The translations under genes were made by a program, and so were the position numbers. Positions 10,362-18,982 of a stretch of DNA of 50,956 bases are shown piece by piece. Every line of letters starts with the position of its first letter. Within the stretch, counting starts at the first letter, position 1. The DNA is taken from assembly GCA_001942045.1 (NCBI GenBank), contig MSTD01000043.1, forward strand, positions 1 to 50,956, written 5' to 3'. The notes under the pieces are model-generated. The model did not search any database, had not been told where the DNA came from, and saw nothing but the letters and a program-made list of their open reading frames with translations. The DNA comes from Mycolicibacterium porcinum (GTDB lineage Bacteria > Actinomycetota > Actinomycetes > Mycobacteriales > Mycobacteriaceae).

Positions 10362-11903
10362 ATGACGCCGATCAATCCTCCGGACCCGCCAACCGAGGCC
10401 TCAGGACCGACACTCCAAGATTCGATGCCAGCTAAGCGGGTAAACCTCGGCAAGCAGACGATATGGAACTACGGGGTCTTTGCTATCAGCAAGAGCTCGA
10501 CCCTGCTGATGACAGTTGTCGTCGCACGCCTGCTGACCCCGGCCGAGTTCGGCATCTTCGCGTTGGCTTTGTTGCTGGTCAACCTATTCGATTACGTCAA
10601 AGACCTCGGCGTCGCAGAGTCGCTCATCCAAAGCGACCGCCCCTGGAACCGAATCGCCCCAACCGGATTGACCCTCTCCATCGGATTCGGGGTGATCGCC
10701 GGAGCGGTGCTGGCAGTGAGCGCGGGTGTCACGGCAAGGCTGCTGCACCATCCCGATATCGCACCGCTGATCAGGGTCCTCGCGATCGCGTTGGTGATCT
10801 CAGCCGCCAGCGTCGTGCCGTTGTCCTGGTTGCGCCGTGACCTGAGCTTCCAACGCCGCCTACTGCCCGAATTCGTCGGCGCGGTGGTCAAAACAGCGCT
10901 CACCATTTGGCTCGCGGCGACCGGCCACGGGGTATGGAGCCTGGTATACGGCCAACTTGCGGGCGTCCTGGTCACCGCGATCATGTATTGGTGGGCGGCA
11001 CCGACATTCATGTGGCCGCGGTTCCAACTCGATGAAGCCAAAGCGCTGCTGCGGTTCGGTATCCCCGTTACCGCGGTCACCTTGCTCGCGTACGGGATCT
11101 ACAACGTCGACTACCTGGCCGTCGGGACGCGGCTCGGTACAACCGAACTGGGGCTCTACACCCTGGCCTACCGAGTACCCGAGCTCGTCGTCCTCAACCT
11201 GTGCAACGTCATAAGCGACGTCTTGTTCAGCTCAATGTCCCGACTGCAGAACAACCGCGCGGCGATGTCAGCGCAGTACCAGAAGGTCTTGGGCATCGTT
11301 CTGGCAGTGACCGTGCCGGCCGGCGTCGGCTTGGCGGTGGTTGCCGGGCCACTGCTGCGCACCCTGTACGGCACGCAATACGACGCTGCCAAGGACATTC
11401 TCGTAGTGCTGGCTTTGTATACCGCGGTGTACTCGGCTTCCTACCATGCCGGCGACGTATTCAAAGCCGCGGGCCGCCCCGGCCTGCTCACAGCAATCAA
11501 TACGGCGAAACTCGTACTGCTGATCGGACCGATCTGGTGGGCCGCAGGGCACAGCGCAACGCTGGTGGCTGTTGCCCTTCTCAGTGTTGAACTAGTGCAT
11601 TTCGCGATCCGGATGACCATTGTCCGTCGGGTTATCCCGATACGGTGGGTTCAGATTTTCTCGGTGGCCAGCCGACCTTTCGCGGCAGCTATCCCTATGG
11701 GCGCCAGCTTGATTGGGATCGGTGCGCTGATTTCGCACTGGCCGGCACCGGCCCAGCTCGCTCTCCTCGTCCCGCTGGGAATCATCATCTACGCGGCTGC
11801 ACTATTTTTCACTGCACCAACGCTGGTCCGACCGGTCGTGAGCCGATTGACCGGAAGATGGCGAAAGGGGCGTAAGGAACACGGCGGGAGGAGCCGTCGA
11901 TGA
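10362..11903 (+). CDS. Wzx-type polysaccharide flippase
   Basis: A 513-residue polytopic membrane protein with about 12-14 hydrophobic helices, of the MOP/polysaccharide transport superfamily (WzxC-like). The FAISKSSTLLMTVVVARLLTPAEFGIFALA segment (residues about 40-69) and GVAESLIQ are typical of O-antigen and exopolysaccharide flippases, which move lipid-linked repeat units across the membrane. The C terminus is a basic tail (GRWRKGRKEHGGRSRR). ATG 10362 is the longest sensible start; Met22 (10425) is an alternative. It is the first gene of a run of nine plus-strand genes, most of them overlapping by 4 nt; its TGA overlaps the next ATG. Confidence 0.88.
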   Translation: MTPINPPDPPTEASGPTLQDSMPAKRVNLGKQTIWNYGVFAISKSSTLLMTVVVARLLTPAEFGIFALALLLVNLFDYVKDLGVAESLIQSDRPWNRIAPTGLTLSIGFGVIAGAVLAVSAGVTARLLHHPDIAPLIRVLAIALVISAASVVPLSWLRRDLSFQRRLLPEFVGAVVKTALTIWLAATGHGVWSLVYGQLAGVLVTAIMYWWAAPTFMWPRFQLDEAKALLRFGIPVTAVTLLAYGIYNVDYLAVGTRLGTTELGLYTLAYRVPELVVLNLCNVISDVLFSSMSRLQNNRAAMSAQYQKVLGIVLAVTVPAGVGLAVVAGPLLRTLYGTQYDAAKDILVVLALYTAVYSASYHAGDVFKAAGRPGLLTAINTAKLVLLIGPIWWAAGHSATLVAVALLSVELVHFAIRMTIVRRVIPIRWVQIFSVASRPFAAAIPMGASLIGIGALISHWPAPAQLALLVPLGIIIYAAALFFTAPTLVRPVVSRLTGRWRKGRKEHGGRSRR

Positions 11904-12496
11904 GCCACATAAGTCTGTCGCAGCGCAGACCATGGCTGAACCCAGTTGTCGTAATCTGCGCGGTAATCGGCCTCGTCGTCGGTGGTGCCGCCGGGTTCTT
12001 GATGCCGGTATCCACGACTTATCGTGCGACCGCTCAGGTGGCCCTGGTCCCAGGCCCCAACCTCACCACTGCCGATGCATCTGCCTACTGGGACGTACTC
12101 ACCCAGGGACAGATTCCCCGCACCGCAGCGACCGTATTCGCGGATCCGCGCTGGCGCGCCAGCGCGGCCTCGGCAGCGGGGGTCGATCCGTCGGCCCTCA
12201 CCCTCACCGCGGGGGCGGTGCCAGACACCACGATGGTGTCGATCACCGCTGATGCGCCGACAGCGCAGGCTGCCGACGCGGCGGTGGCTGACCTGCTCGC
12301 CCACGCCACCCCCGAGGTCGCGGCGGTCTCAGCTCCGTTCCAGGTCCGTGTGGTGTCACCGCCTGACGGGGCGTGGGCGATGACGACATCGCGGAGCCAG
12401 CTGATCATGACAGGCGCTCTGGGCGGCCTGTTGTGTGGTGCCGCAGCCGGGTTCGGCGTGACCTGGCTCCGTGCACGGCGACACAACACATCGTGA
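11900..12496 (+). CDS. Wzz-like chain-length regulator family membrane protein
   Basis: A 198-residue protein with one transmembrane helix near residues 14-35, an extracytoplasmic middle part (about 40-165) and a second helix near 168-188 ending in a short basic tail (RARRHNTS). This is the Wzz/polysaccharide copolymerase layout. No tyrosine kinase domain is attached and no Tyr-rich tail is present. The position between flippase and polymerase fits a role in controlling chain length. The start overlaps the flippase stop (ATGA), and the end overlaps the next GTG (GTGA), so translation is probably coupled through all three. Confidence 0.72.
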   Translation: MSHISLSQRRPWLNPVVVICAVIGLVVGGAAGFLMPVSTTYRATAQVALVPGPNLTTADASAYWDVLTQGQIPRTAATVFADPRWRASAASAAGVDPSALTLTAGAVPDTTMVSITADAPTAQAADAAVADLLAHATPEVAAVSAPFQVRVVSPPDGAWAMTTSRSQLIMTGALGGLLCGAAAGFGVTWLRARRHNTS

Positions 12497-14352
12497 AGCC
12501 CAACGCCAACAAGTGGATCGTCCGCATCCTCGTCGTCATGGTGGTCGTGGAAATGGCCAACCTGTCCGAAGTTGCGGTCGCGTACACCTCGGCGCCCTTG
12601 CTCAAAGCCGGTGTGGCATTTGCCAGCCTCATCTTGTGCGTGACACTTCGCGATCCAACGGCCCGCGCCCGGCTGAACCGCTGGACTGCGGCCGGTGTCG
12701 CACTGATCGGCATCTACCTTGCCGGCCAGGCAATCGCCATGCTCGGCTCAGTCGATTTCGCCGCATCGTCGAGCGTCATGTACCGCACCGCGGTCGACTT
12801 GGTGTACCTGGTCATCATCCTGGTGTTCACCCAGGTCACCGGCAAACCCTGGGCGGTAGCTCAAGCCACCGCCGCAACACTGGCAGTCCTTTCCCTGCTG
12901 ACGATCGCGAGCTATCTGACCGGTGGACACACAACGTTCGGCGGGTTGGCCCTGATCTCAGAAGCCGAGGGGCAGCTGATCACGACCCAGCGTTACCAGG
13001 GCCCTTACAACGACTCGAATTTCTGGGGCCGCGTACTTGTACTGGGCCTACCCATGGCGTGGGCGCTGGCACAGCGCAGCCGCAGGGCCGGCAAGCAACT
13101 GCATTCTGCGGGGTGGCTGCTGTGCGGTGGCCTGATGTTCGTCGGCGTATATCTGACTCAATCACGTGGCACCCTCATCACAGCCGGAGCAGCGGTTGCA
13201 CTGTGGTTCGTCGCCTCCGGCCAACCGAAGAAACTGGCGTTGATCCCGCCGGCGATGCTTGTGACGTTCGCGATCCCCGGCATCGGCGACCGAATGATCG
13301 CGCTCGTGAACGACGTGGCTGGTGGGTCCGGCGGTCAACGCCGCTACGACATCGATCCCTCTGTGCTCGGCCGGGAAGCATCACAGGAAGTGGCCTGGCA
13401 GATGTTCCAGCAACGACCCACGTTCGGATTCGGGCCGGGAGCCTTCGGCCATGAGGTCCCCTACTACACCGACCGAGTGCGGACCGCTGTCAACGAGGGG
13501 CTCGTCGCCCCGCACAATCTCTACGCTCAACTCCTCGCCGAAACCGGGCTCACCGGGCTCGTCACCTGGGCGATCATGGTCGGCGGAGTCTTCACGATCG
13601 TGGCGTTGCGAATCGCTGCCGACCCCAAATCGGTCGATCGAGCGCTGGCTGCGGCAACACTCACCGGCATCGTCACCTGGTCGATGGCAAGCGTCTTCCT
13701 GCACCTTGCGTACTTCCGGTCGTTCGCCATCGTGCTTGCGCTGGCATGCGCCCTCGGGCCTGCCGAACCCGTCAGACCGGCGGTGATCCGCAACATGCTG
13801 CGGACGGCCGCACTATGGGCAGTACCACTTGCGCTCGGCGCCGCAGTTGCCGGCGCAACCATGCTGACGGCGGGCACTCCGGCGGTGCGGGCCAGCCAGA
13901 AGGTCGTCATGATGCCGGTTGGTCCGCTCGACGGCTGGGCTTCCTACGCGATGAACGTCCGGGCCCGCGAAGCATTTCTACCAACCATGGTCGAGGTCAT
14001 GTACAACACCGACGCCCCCGCAGAAATCGCCGCAGATTCGGTCCGCGGTATCGCAACATTCTCCGTAACCGCATCGGACGCCGAGGGTGCCAAACAGCGA
14101 CTGGCCAACGCATTAGCGGTGTCACGCACCCGGATCAATGACAACATTGGCCCAATGCAATACACCGTCGAGACCATAACCGGGGTGCAGGTGGAACACA
14201 CCGTCGTACGCTCCAAGTCAGCGCTGGTGTATGCGGCCGGTTGGGCTCTCGTAACCATGGTGTTGGCACACATACTGATCCGCTGGCTCGCGGCCCGATT
14301 CTGGCCCTCGACACCCGCGTTCGCAGCTGAATCTGTCAAGGTCGCAGCATGA
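12493..14352 (+). CDS. Wzy-like O-antigen polymerase/ligase family protein with C-terminal extracytoplasmic domain
   Basis: A 619-residue integral membrane protein. Residues about 1-430 form around ten to twelve helices with the Wzy_C/O-antigen ligase region around FGFGPGAFGHEVPYYTD and a following VAPHNLYAQLLAETGLTGL motif. Proteins of this family polymerise or transfer lipid-linked oligosaccharides at the outer face of the membrane. An unusual addition follows: a helix (about 435-458), a soluble region of roughly 115 residues (about 460-573), and a final helix (about 576-596). This layout mimics a Wzz-type protein fused to the polymerase. Start GTG 12493 overlaps the previous stop (GTGA), and the open frame upstream is a shadow. 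The stop overlaps the next ATG. Confidence 0.82.
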   Translation: MKPNANKWIVRILVVMVVVEMANLSEVAVAYTSAPLLKAGVAFASLILCVTLRDPTARARLNRWTAAGVALIGIYLAGQAIAMLGSVDFAASSSVMYRTAVDLVYLVIILVFTQVTGKPWAVAQATAATLAVLSLLTIASYLTGGHTTFGGLALISEAEGQLITTQRYQGPYNDSNFWGRVLVLGLPMAWALAQRSRRAGKQLHSAGWLLCGGLMFVGVYLTQSRGTLITAGAAVALWFVASGQPKKLALIPPAMLVTFAIPGIGDRMIALVNDVAGGSGGQRRYDIDPSVLGREASQEVAWQMFQQRPTFGFGPGAFGHEVPYYTDRVRTAVNEGLVAPHNLYAQLLAETGLTGLVTWAIMVGGVFTIVALRIAADPKSVDRALAAATLTGIVTWSMASVFLHLAYFRSFAIVLALACALGPAEPVRPAVIRNMLRTAALWAVPLALGAAVAGATMLTAGTPAVRASQKVVMMPVGPLDGWASYAMNVRAREAFLPTMVEVMYNTDAPAEIAADSVRGIATFSVTASDAEGAKQRLANALAVSRTRINDNIGPMQYTVETITGVQVEHTVVRSKSALVYAAGWALVTMVLAHILIRWLAARFWPSTPAFAAESVKVAA

Positions 14353-15542
14353 CGGACGACCGCACTGTACTGGTGGAATTCTCGCCGTCAGGCGGGCTGT
14401 TCCAATTCGCCGCTCAACTCGGAAGCGCACTGGCTGACCGAGGTGAGCATGTCGAGTTGTGGACCGGCCCGGATCCCGAAATCACACCCGAAGAAGCCGG
14501 ATTCATGATCCGTTCGGTTCTTCCCACCTGGCACCCCAACGACAATCCCGACCATGGTTACCTCTGGTATCTGCTGCGCCGCGGCTGGCGCGCCGGCCAA
14601 TTGGTCCTGGCCTGGCTAGTTCTCGCGTTTCAGTTGCGGCGTCAGCCACCGCGCGCCGTGCTGTTCTCGCAGTGGCGCTTCACCTTCGAACCATGGTTCG
14701 TGGTTGCCATCTGTAAGCTGTTGCCGCACACAGTGTTCGGCATCATTGCCCACGAACCGCTTCCTCGGTCCGATGCCACGGATACCAGCAAGCCCAAGGA
14801 AGGGCAGCTGCTACAGGCCTCGTTCGCCGCAGCTTGGCGGCAGATGGACGTCGCATTTGTGCTGGGGCCGCAAACCCGGCAGATCGTCCTCGACCATTGG
14901 CAACCGAACGGCGATGTCGTCGTCATTCCGCACGGCGCATCTGGCGTCATGCATCGCGGCCGCCCGCCCGCACCAGTTGCCCAGACCGAACCCATCGCAC
15001 TCTTCTTCGGCACCTGGACCACCTACAAGGGCATCGACGTCCTGATCGACGCCTTCGGGCTGGTAAGGGCCGAGATGCCGACCGCACACCTGATCATCGC
15101 CGGCGCGATCAGTGCCGACGTCGACGGCCCCGAACTGCTGGCCCGGGCCGCGGCCAGCGGAGTTGACGCCCGACCCGGCTATTGCGCGATGGATGAGGTT
15201 CCCGAGCTCATCGAATCCGCTCGAGTCGTGGTCACCCCGTATATCCGCGCCAGCGCCAGCGGTGTCGCGCACCTGGCTTACACCTTCGGCCGTCCGGTCA
15301 TCGGCACTACCGTCGGTGACCTGCCGGCCTCGATCGAAGACGGCGTCACCGGGCTGCTGGTACCACCGAACGACGCTTCGGCACTCGCGACCGCGATGCT
15401 TCGGCTCTTGCAGGATCCCCAGTTGGCCGCGAAACTCGGCGAAGCGGGGCAAACTGGGGTGCAGCGCTCTTGGGCCGTCGCAGCGGCATCGATCAGCGAT
15501 GCGGTGGCGGCAGCCACCGAACGTGTCAGTCCAGAGAAGTGA
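14349..15542 (+). CDS. Glycosyltransferase, GT4 family
   Basis: A 397-residue GT-B glycosyltransferase. The N-terminal domain opens with a glycine-rich FSPSGGLFQFAAQLGSAL acceptor-side loop. The C-terminal domain has LFFGTWTTYKGIDVLIDAF and the Rossmann-like donor site (AHLIIAG, then ASASGVAHLAYTFGRPVIG and DGVTGLLVPPND). The E-x7-E motif is degenerate: the segment reads YIRASASGVAHLA rather than the usual Glu-flanked form. It is cytosolic or membrane-associated, and the sugar specificity is unknown. The ATG overlaps the polymerase stop by 4 nt. It probably extends the lipid-linked repeat unit. Confidence 0.85.
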   Translation: MTDDRTVLVEFSPSGGLFQFAAQLGSALADRGEHVELWTGPDPEITPEEAGFMIRSVLPTWHPNDNPDHGYLWYLLRRGWRAGQLVLAWLVLAFQLRRQPPRAVLFSQWRFTFEPWFVVAICKLLPHTVFGIIAHEPLPRSDATDTSKPKEGQLLQASFAAAWRQMDVAFVLGPQTRQIVLDHWQPNGDVVVIPHGASGVMHRGRPPAPVAQTEPIALFFGTWTTYKGIDVLIDAFGLVRAEMPTAHLIIAGAISADVDGPELLARAAASGVDARPGYCAMDEVPELIESARVVVTPYIRASASGVAHLAYTFGRPVIGTTVGDLPASIEDGVTGLLVPPNDASALATAMLRLLQDPQLAAKLGEAGQTGVQRSWAVAAASISDAVAAATERVSPEK

Positions 15543-15545
15543 GCC

Positions 15546-16502
15546 ATGGCGACCAGACGATCACACTGGCAGATGGCCCTCGCGGCGTTCGCTGTGATCG
15601 TCGCGACCGCCATCGTCGTCGTTGCGACGGGGATCACGGATAGTTGTGCGCGGGCGGACGAGCTACGCCAGCCGTTTGCCGAAGACAGCCCGTTCCGGAC
15701 CCCGATCCCCACGGACGCCGAGGTCGACCCTCACAGCGCGGCAATGATCAGCGCGGTGGACTGGGATGAGAGCGCCAACGTGTCGGCGATCGAATTCGGG
15801 ATCCCGATTTACCACGTGGACGAAAACACCCCCCGCTATTCGGTCCCGTGCATCATCTCCGAATGGGGGCCCTGCCCATTCGATGGCCTTGAGGTACCGA
15901 TCCCCTACGACGCATGGCCGCAGTATGGCTCCGACAGTGCGATGGTCACGGTCGATCAGGAGAACCGCAAGATTTACGAGTTCTGGCGCGCCAGCTATGA
16001 AAATGGTTCCTGGACAACTCAATTTGCGGCGGTCAACAGTCTCGACGGTTCCGGCTGGGGCGGCGCAAGTACAGGTTCGGGAGCATCCCGGTTGGCAGGC
16101 GTTGTCCGGGTCGCCGAGATCGCGCAAGGCTGGATTCCTCATGCCCTCGCCATGCAGAGCAACAACGTGTGCGCCAAGGTTTTCCGGCCACCAGCCCTCA
16201 AAACCGATGGTCAGTCAACGAAACCCGGGTGTCTTCCCGAAGGAGCGCGCCTACAACTGGACCCGAGCGTGGACATCGACAGCTTGGGGCTTACCCCGGC
16301 AGAGCGCATGGTGGCCGAAGCTCTCCAGCGATACGGGGCCTACATCATGGACGTCAGTGGATCACCACTGAGCATCAGCTTCGAACGCGACGATACAGCC
16401 GCCCGTGGAACTGTCGGACCGACATATGGTGCGGCCGGACTGAAATGGGACTACGACGGAATGACGAACATTCCATGGAAGAAATTGAGGGTTCTCAAAT
16501 GA
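15546..16502 (+). CDS. Secreted protein of unknown function in the exopolysaccharide operon
   Basis: I do not recognise a named family. The 318 residues start with a strong membrane/signal segment (LAAFAVIVATAIVVVATGI, about 11-29), and the rest is predicted outside the cytoplasm. The mature part is rich in aromatic and acidic residues, with the segments VDENTPRYSVPC, EFWRASYENGSWT, ALAMQSNNVC, PEGARLQLDPSVDID and WDYDGMTNIPWKKLRVL. Four of its Cys residues could form disulphides. The look is that of a carbohydrate-binding or carbohydrate-active beta-rich protein, but no catalytic motif is evident. It lies 3 bp after one glycosyltransferase and overlaps the next by 4 nt (ATGA), so it is clearly part of the operon. 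A role in trimming, binding or anchoring the polymer is inferred from context only. Confidence 0.7.
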   Translation: MATRRSHWQMALAAFAVIVATAIVVVATGITDSCARADELRQPFAEDSPFRTPIPTDAEVDPHSAAMISAVDWDESANVSAIEFGIPIYHVDENTPRYSVPCIISEWGPCPFDGLEVPIPYDAWPQYGSDSAMVTVDQENRKIYEFWRASYENGSWTTQFAAVNSLDGSGWGGASTGSGASRLAGVVRVAEIAQGWIPHALAMQSNNVCAKVFRPPALKTDGQSTKPGCLPEGARLQLDPSVDIDSLGLTPAERMVAEALQRYGAYIMDVSGSPLSISFERDDTAARGTVGPTYGAAGLKWDYDGMTNIPWKKLRVLK

Positions 16503-17641
16503 AGCCGATTCGGGTACTCACCTTGATCGACGGCTTCCGCATGGGCGGTGCCGAGACACTCTTGGCGCCATTGGCCGTCGCCATGCGCGATACCGCGGTC
16601 GAGATGGATTTCGTCGGTCTGGATGACGCGGCGGTCAACTCCGAGAAAACCTTGACGATTCTTTCCGAAGCTGGCGTGAACCCTCGGTCGCTGGGCATCC
16701 GCCGATTGCTGGACCCCATGGGAGTACCCCGCCTGGCCCGCGAAATCCGGAGCGGTGGTTATGATCTGGTGCACGCTCATCTGGAGATGGCAGCCAGTTT
16801 CGCAGTACCGGCAGCTAAGTTGACCGGCCGCCCCGTCGTCAGCACATTCCACCATGTCACCGAACGCTGGCCAGGGCGTAGGTACTGGCGGGAGCACATA
16901 GCGACTGAAGCCGCGACCCTGGGTGACCGGGTGTTGTTCGTCTCCGAAGCCAGCCGGGTGTCCTGGGCGCGGGTGCATGAACGGGGCCGGGTTCCGGCCA
17001 ATTGGGACGTGCTGCACAACGGTATCGACGTCAGCAATTTCCACCCGGGTGAACCGGACCCTGCGGTACGTGCCGAACTCGGTGGAGGCGCAGGGCCTTT
17101 GGTGATATTGCCGGCGGCATTCCGGACGTTCAAGGGCATCCCGGTGGCAATCCAGGCCTGGCCGTTGGTTCTGCAGAAACATCCCGACGCGGTCTTGTCG
17201 CTGGTCGGCGGCGGCCCCGACGAAGCCGAGTTCCGTAGGCAGGTCAGCGAAGCGGGCCTGACAGACTCGGTGGTCTTCACGGGTGTCCGCTCTGACATGC
17301 CGCAGGTGTACCGGGCCGCCGATGTCGTCCTCCTGCCGTCCGTCTACGGGGAGAACCTGCCGACCGTTCTGATCGAAGGATCGGCGTCAGGCAAGGCGAT
17401 CGCCGCGTCTCGGATCGGTGGTATCCCCGACATCATCGTCGACGGCACCACCGGACTGCTGTTCGAACCCAACAACCCCGCCGCGCTGGCCTCAACGGTC
17501 ACACAGTTGTTGGACAACCCACAACTTCGAATCTTGTTGGGAAAACAGGCCATCGAACGCGCCCACACCGAGTTCTCGGCAACCACCTGGGCCAAGCGGC
17601 TAGAGGCCCTCTACAACGAGCTGATCGAGCACAAGCGTTGA
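16499..17641 (+). CDS. Glycosyltransferase, GT4 family
   Basis: A 380-residue retaining GT4-type enzyme with a textbook layout: LTLIDGFRMGGAETLLAPLA near the N terminus, VHAHLEMAASFAVPAAKLTG, VLHNGIDVSNF, LPAAFRTFKGIPVAIQAW, LSLVGGGPDEAEF, and the donor-binding segment LPSVYGENLPTVLIEGSASGK with E...E spacing, then GTTGLLFEPNN. ATG 16499 overlaps the previous stop; the frame open upstream of it is a shadow. Its own TGA overlaps the TTG of the next gene. By context it transfers a hexose during repeat-unit assembly at the cytoplasmic face. Confidence 0.88.
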   Translation: MKPIRVLTLIDGFRMGGAETLLAPLAVAMRDTAVEMDFVGLDDAAVNSEKTLTILSEAGVNPRSLGIRRLLDPMGVPRLAREIRSGGYDLVHAHLEMAASFAVPAAKLTGRPVVSTFHHVTERWPGRRYWREHIATEAATLGDRVLFVSEASRVSWARVHERGRVPANWDVLHNGIDVSNFHPGEPDPAVRAELGGGAGPLVILPAAFRTFKGIPVAIQAWPLVLQKHPDAVLSLVGGGPDEAEFRRQVSEAGLTDSVVFTGVRSDMPQVYRAADVVLLPSVYGENLPTVLIEGSASGKAIAASRIGGIPDIIVDGTTGLLFEPNNPAALASTVTQLLDNPQLRILLGKQAIERAHTEFSATTWAKRLEALYNELIEHKR

Positions 17642-18846
17642 CCGGCAAGCAGATCGACTATCTGGTATCACGCTTCCCGATCACCTCGGAAACGTTCATT
17701 GTCCGCGAGCTCGATGCGTTGTCCCCCATAAATGGTCGCGAAATTGGGCTACGGTCGTTGTTTCCATCACCCGACCCACAGGTCCACGACATCGCCCGGC
17801 CCTGGGTCGACAAATTGGTGCGACCCGGCGTCGGGGCGACTGCGGTCGGATTTCTCTGGGCGCTCCTCAGACACCCACTGATCACGTTGTCGATTTTGAC
17901 CGATGTCGTGTGCGGCTACGCGGCCCGGCCTTCTCTTCTGCTGCGCGCGTTGGTGACAGTGCCGATTGCTACCGCCCATGCCCGCGATCTGCGTTGGACG
18001 GGCGGCACCCAACATATCCACGCTCACTACGCCACCTACCCCGCACTAGCCGCATGGGTCTGCTCGCGACTGACCGGCGTGTCATACAGCGTCACCATCC
18101 ATGCGCACGATCTCTACGTGGACCAGTCGATGCTGGGGCGCAAGCTCGACGGCGCAGAATTCATCGTCACGGTGTCTGAATACAATCGCCGACTACTTGC
18201 TCGGTATACCTCGACCCAGGTGCACGTAATCCACGCCGGGATCAACACCGCGGCATACCCATTTCGTCCTCGGAAGATCCCCGACCACGGCCCGATTCGT
18301 GCGCTCTGCGTGGCATCCTTACAGGAGTACAAAGGCCACGAGGTGCTCCTGCGAGCACTGGCGCTGGGTGGCCCCGGCGTTGACCGGATGGAGCTCGACC
18401 TCATCGGCAGCGGTCCCCTCAAGGATGAACTGCAGGACATGGCAGCCGATCTCAGGCTGACATCGCGGGTCCGATTTCACGGCGGCCAATCCGAGACCGC
18501 AGTGAAGCAGGCATTATCCGAGGCGGATCTGTTCGTGCTGCCGAGCATCGTTGCCGCCGACGGCCAGATGGAAGGTCTTCCAGTCGCCCTCATGGAGGCC
18601 CTGGCCAGCGGGATACCGACCGTGTCAACAGAGCTATCGGGTATCCCCGAATTGGTGATACCCGGGCGAACAGGCCTGCTGGCCACCCCGGCTGACGCAC
18701 AGAGCCTTCGCGACACATTGGAACAATTGATCGCATCGGGTCCCGTGCTCGACGACTACGCCCGTGCGGGACGCGACCTGGTCGAGCAGGAATTCGACAA
18801 CACTGCGACAACTGCCGCTTTGCGCGCACTATTCGCAACGGCCTGA
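17638..18846 (+). CDS. Glycosyltransferase, GT4 family
   Basis: A 402-residue GT4 enzyme. Visible motifs are SRFPITSETFIVRELDALS at the N terminus (typical of colanic-acid/exopolysaccharide transferases), HIHAHYATYPALAAW, VIHAGINTAAYPF, ASLQEYKGHEVLLRAL, LDLIGSGPLKDEL, and LPSIVAADGQMEGLPVALMEALASG with the E-x7-E pair. The initiation codon is TTG, overlapping the previous stop as TTGA, which points to coupled translation. A gap of 136 bp follows before the lipoprotein gene; a weak hairpin (TCCGAA...TTCGGA) is seen there but no U-tract. Confidence 0.88.
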   Translation: MTGKQIDYLVSRFPITSETFIVRELDALSPINGREIGLRSLFPSPDPQVHDIARPWVDKLVRPGVGATAVGFLWALLRHPLITLSILTDVVCGYAARPSLLLRALVTVPIATAHARDLRWTGGTQHIHAHYATYPALAAWVCSRLTGVSYSVTIHAHDLYVDQSMLGRKLDGAEFIVTVSEYNRRLLARYTSTQVHVIHAGINTAAYPFRPRKIPDHGPIRALCVASLQEYKGHEVLLRALALGGPGVDRMELDLIGSGPLKDELQDMAADLRLTSRVRFHGGQSETAVKQALSEADLFVLPSIVAADGQMEGLPVALMEALASGIPTVSTELSGIPELVIPGRTGLLATPADAQSLRDTLEQLIASGPVLDDYARAGRDLVEQEFDNTATTAALRALFATA

Positions 18847-18982
18847 AGCAGGCGAACGCCCGTCCGAAGTCTCCGACCGTTCGGAAGTGAACGACAACTA
18901 CGCCAAACACGAAGCGTTCTCCATTGTCGCCCCGGCCGACTTGGCTAGGCTAAAACCTGAACATGACCAAAGGGAGCTGGCG

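Noticed and set aside
18850..18890. Terminator after the last glycosyltransferase gene (TCCGAA...TTCGGA)
   Set aside because: Six-base-pair stem with an 11-nt loop and no T-tract; too weak.
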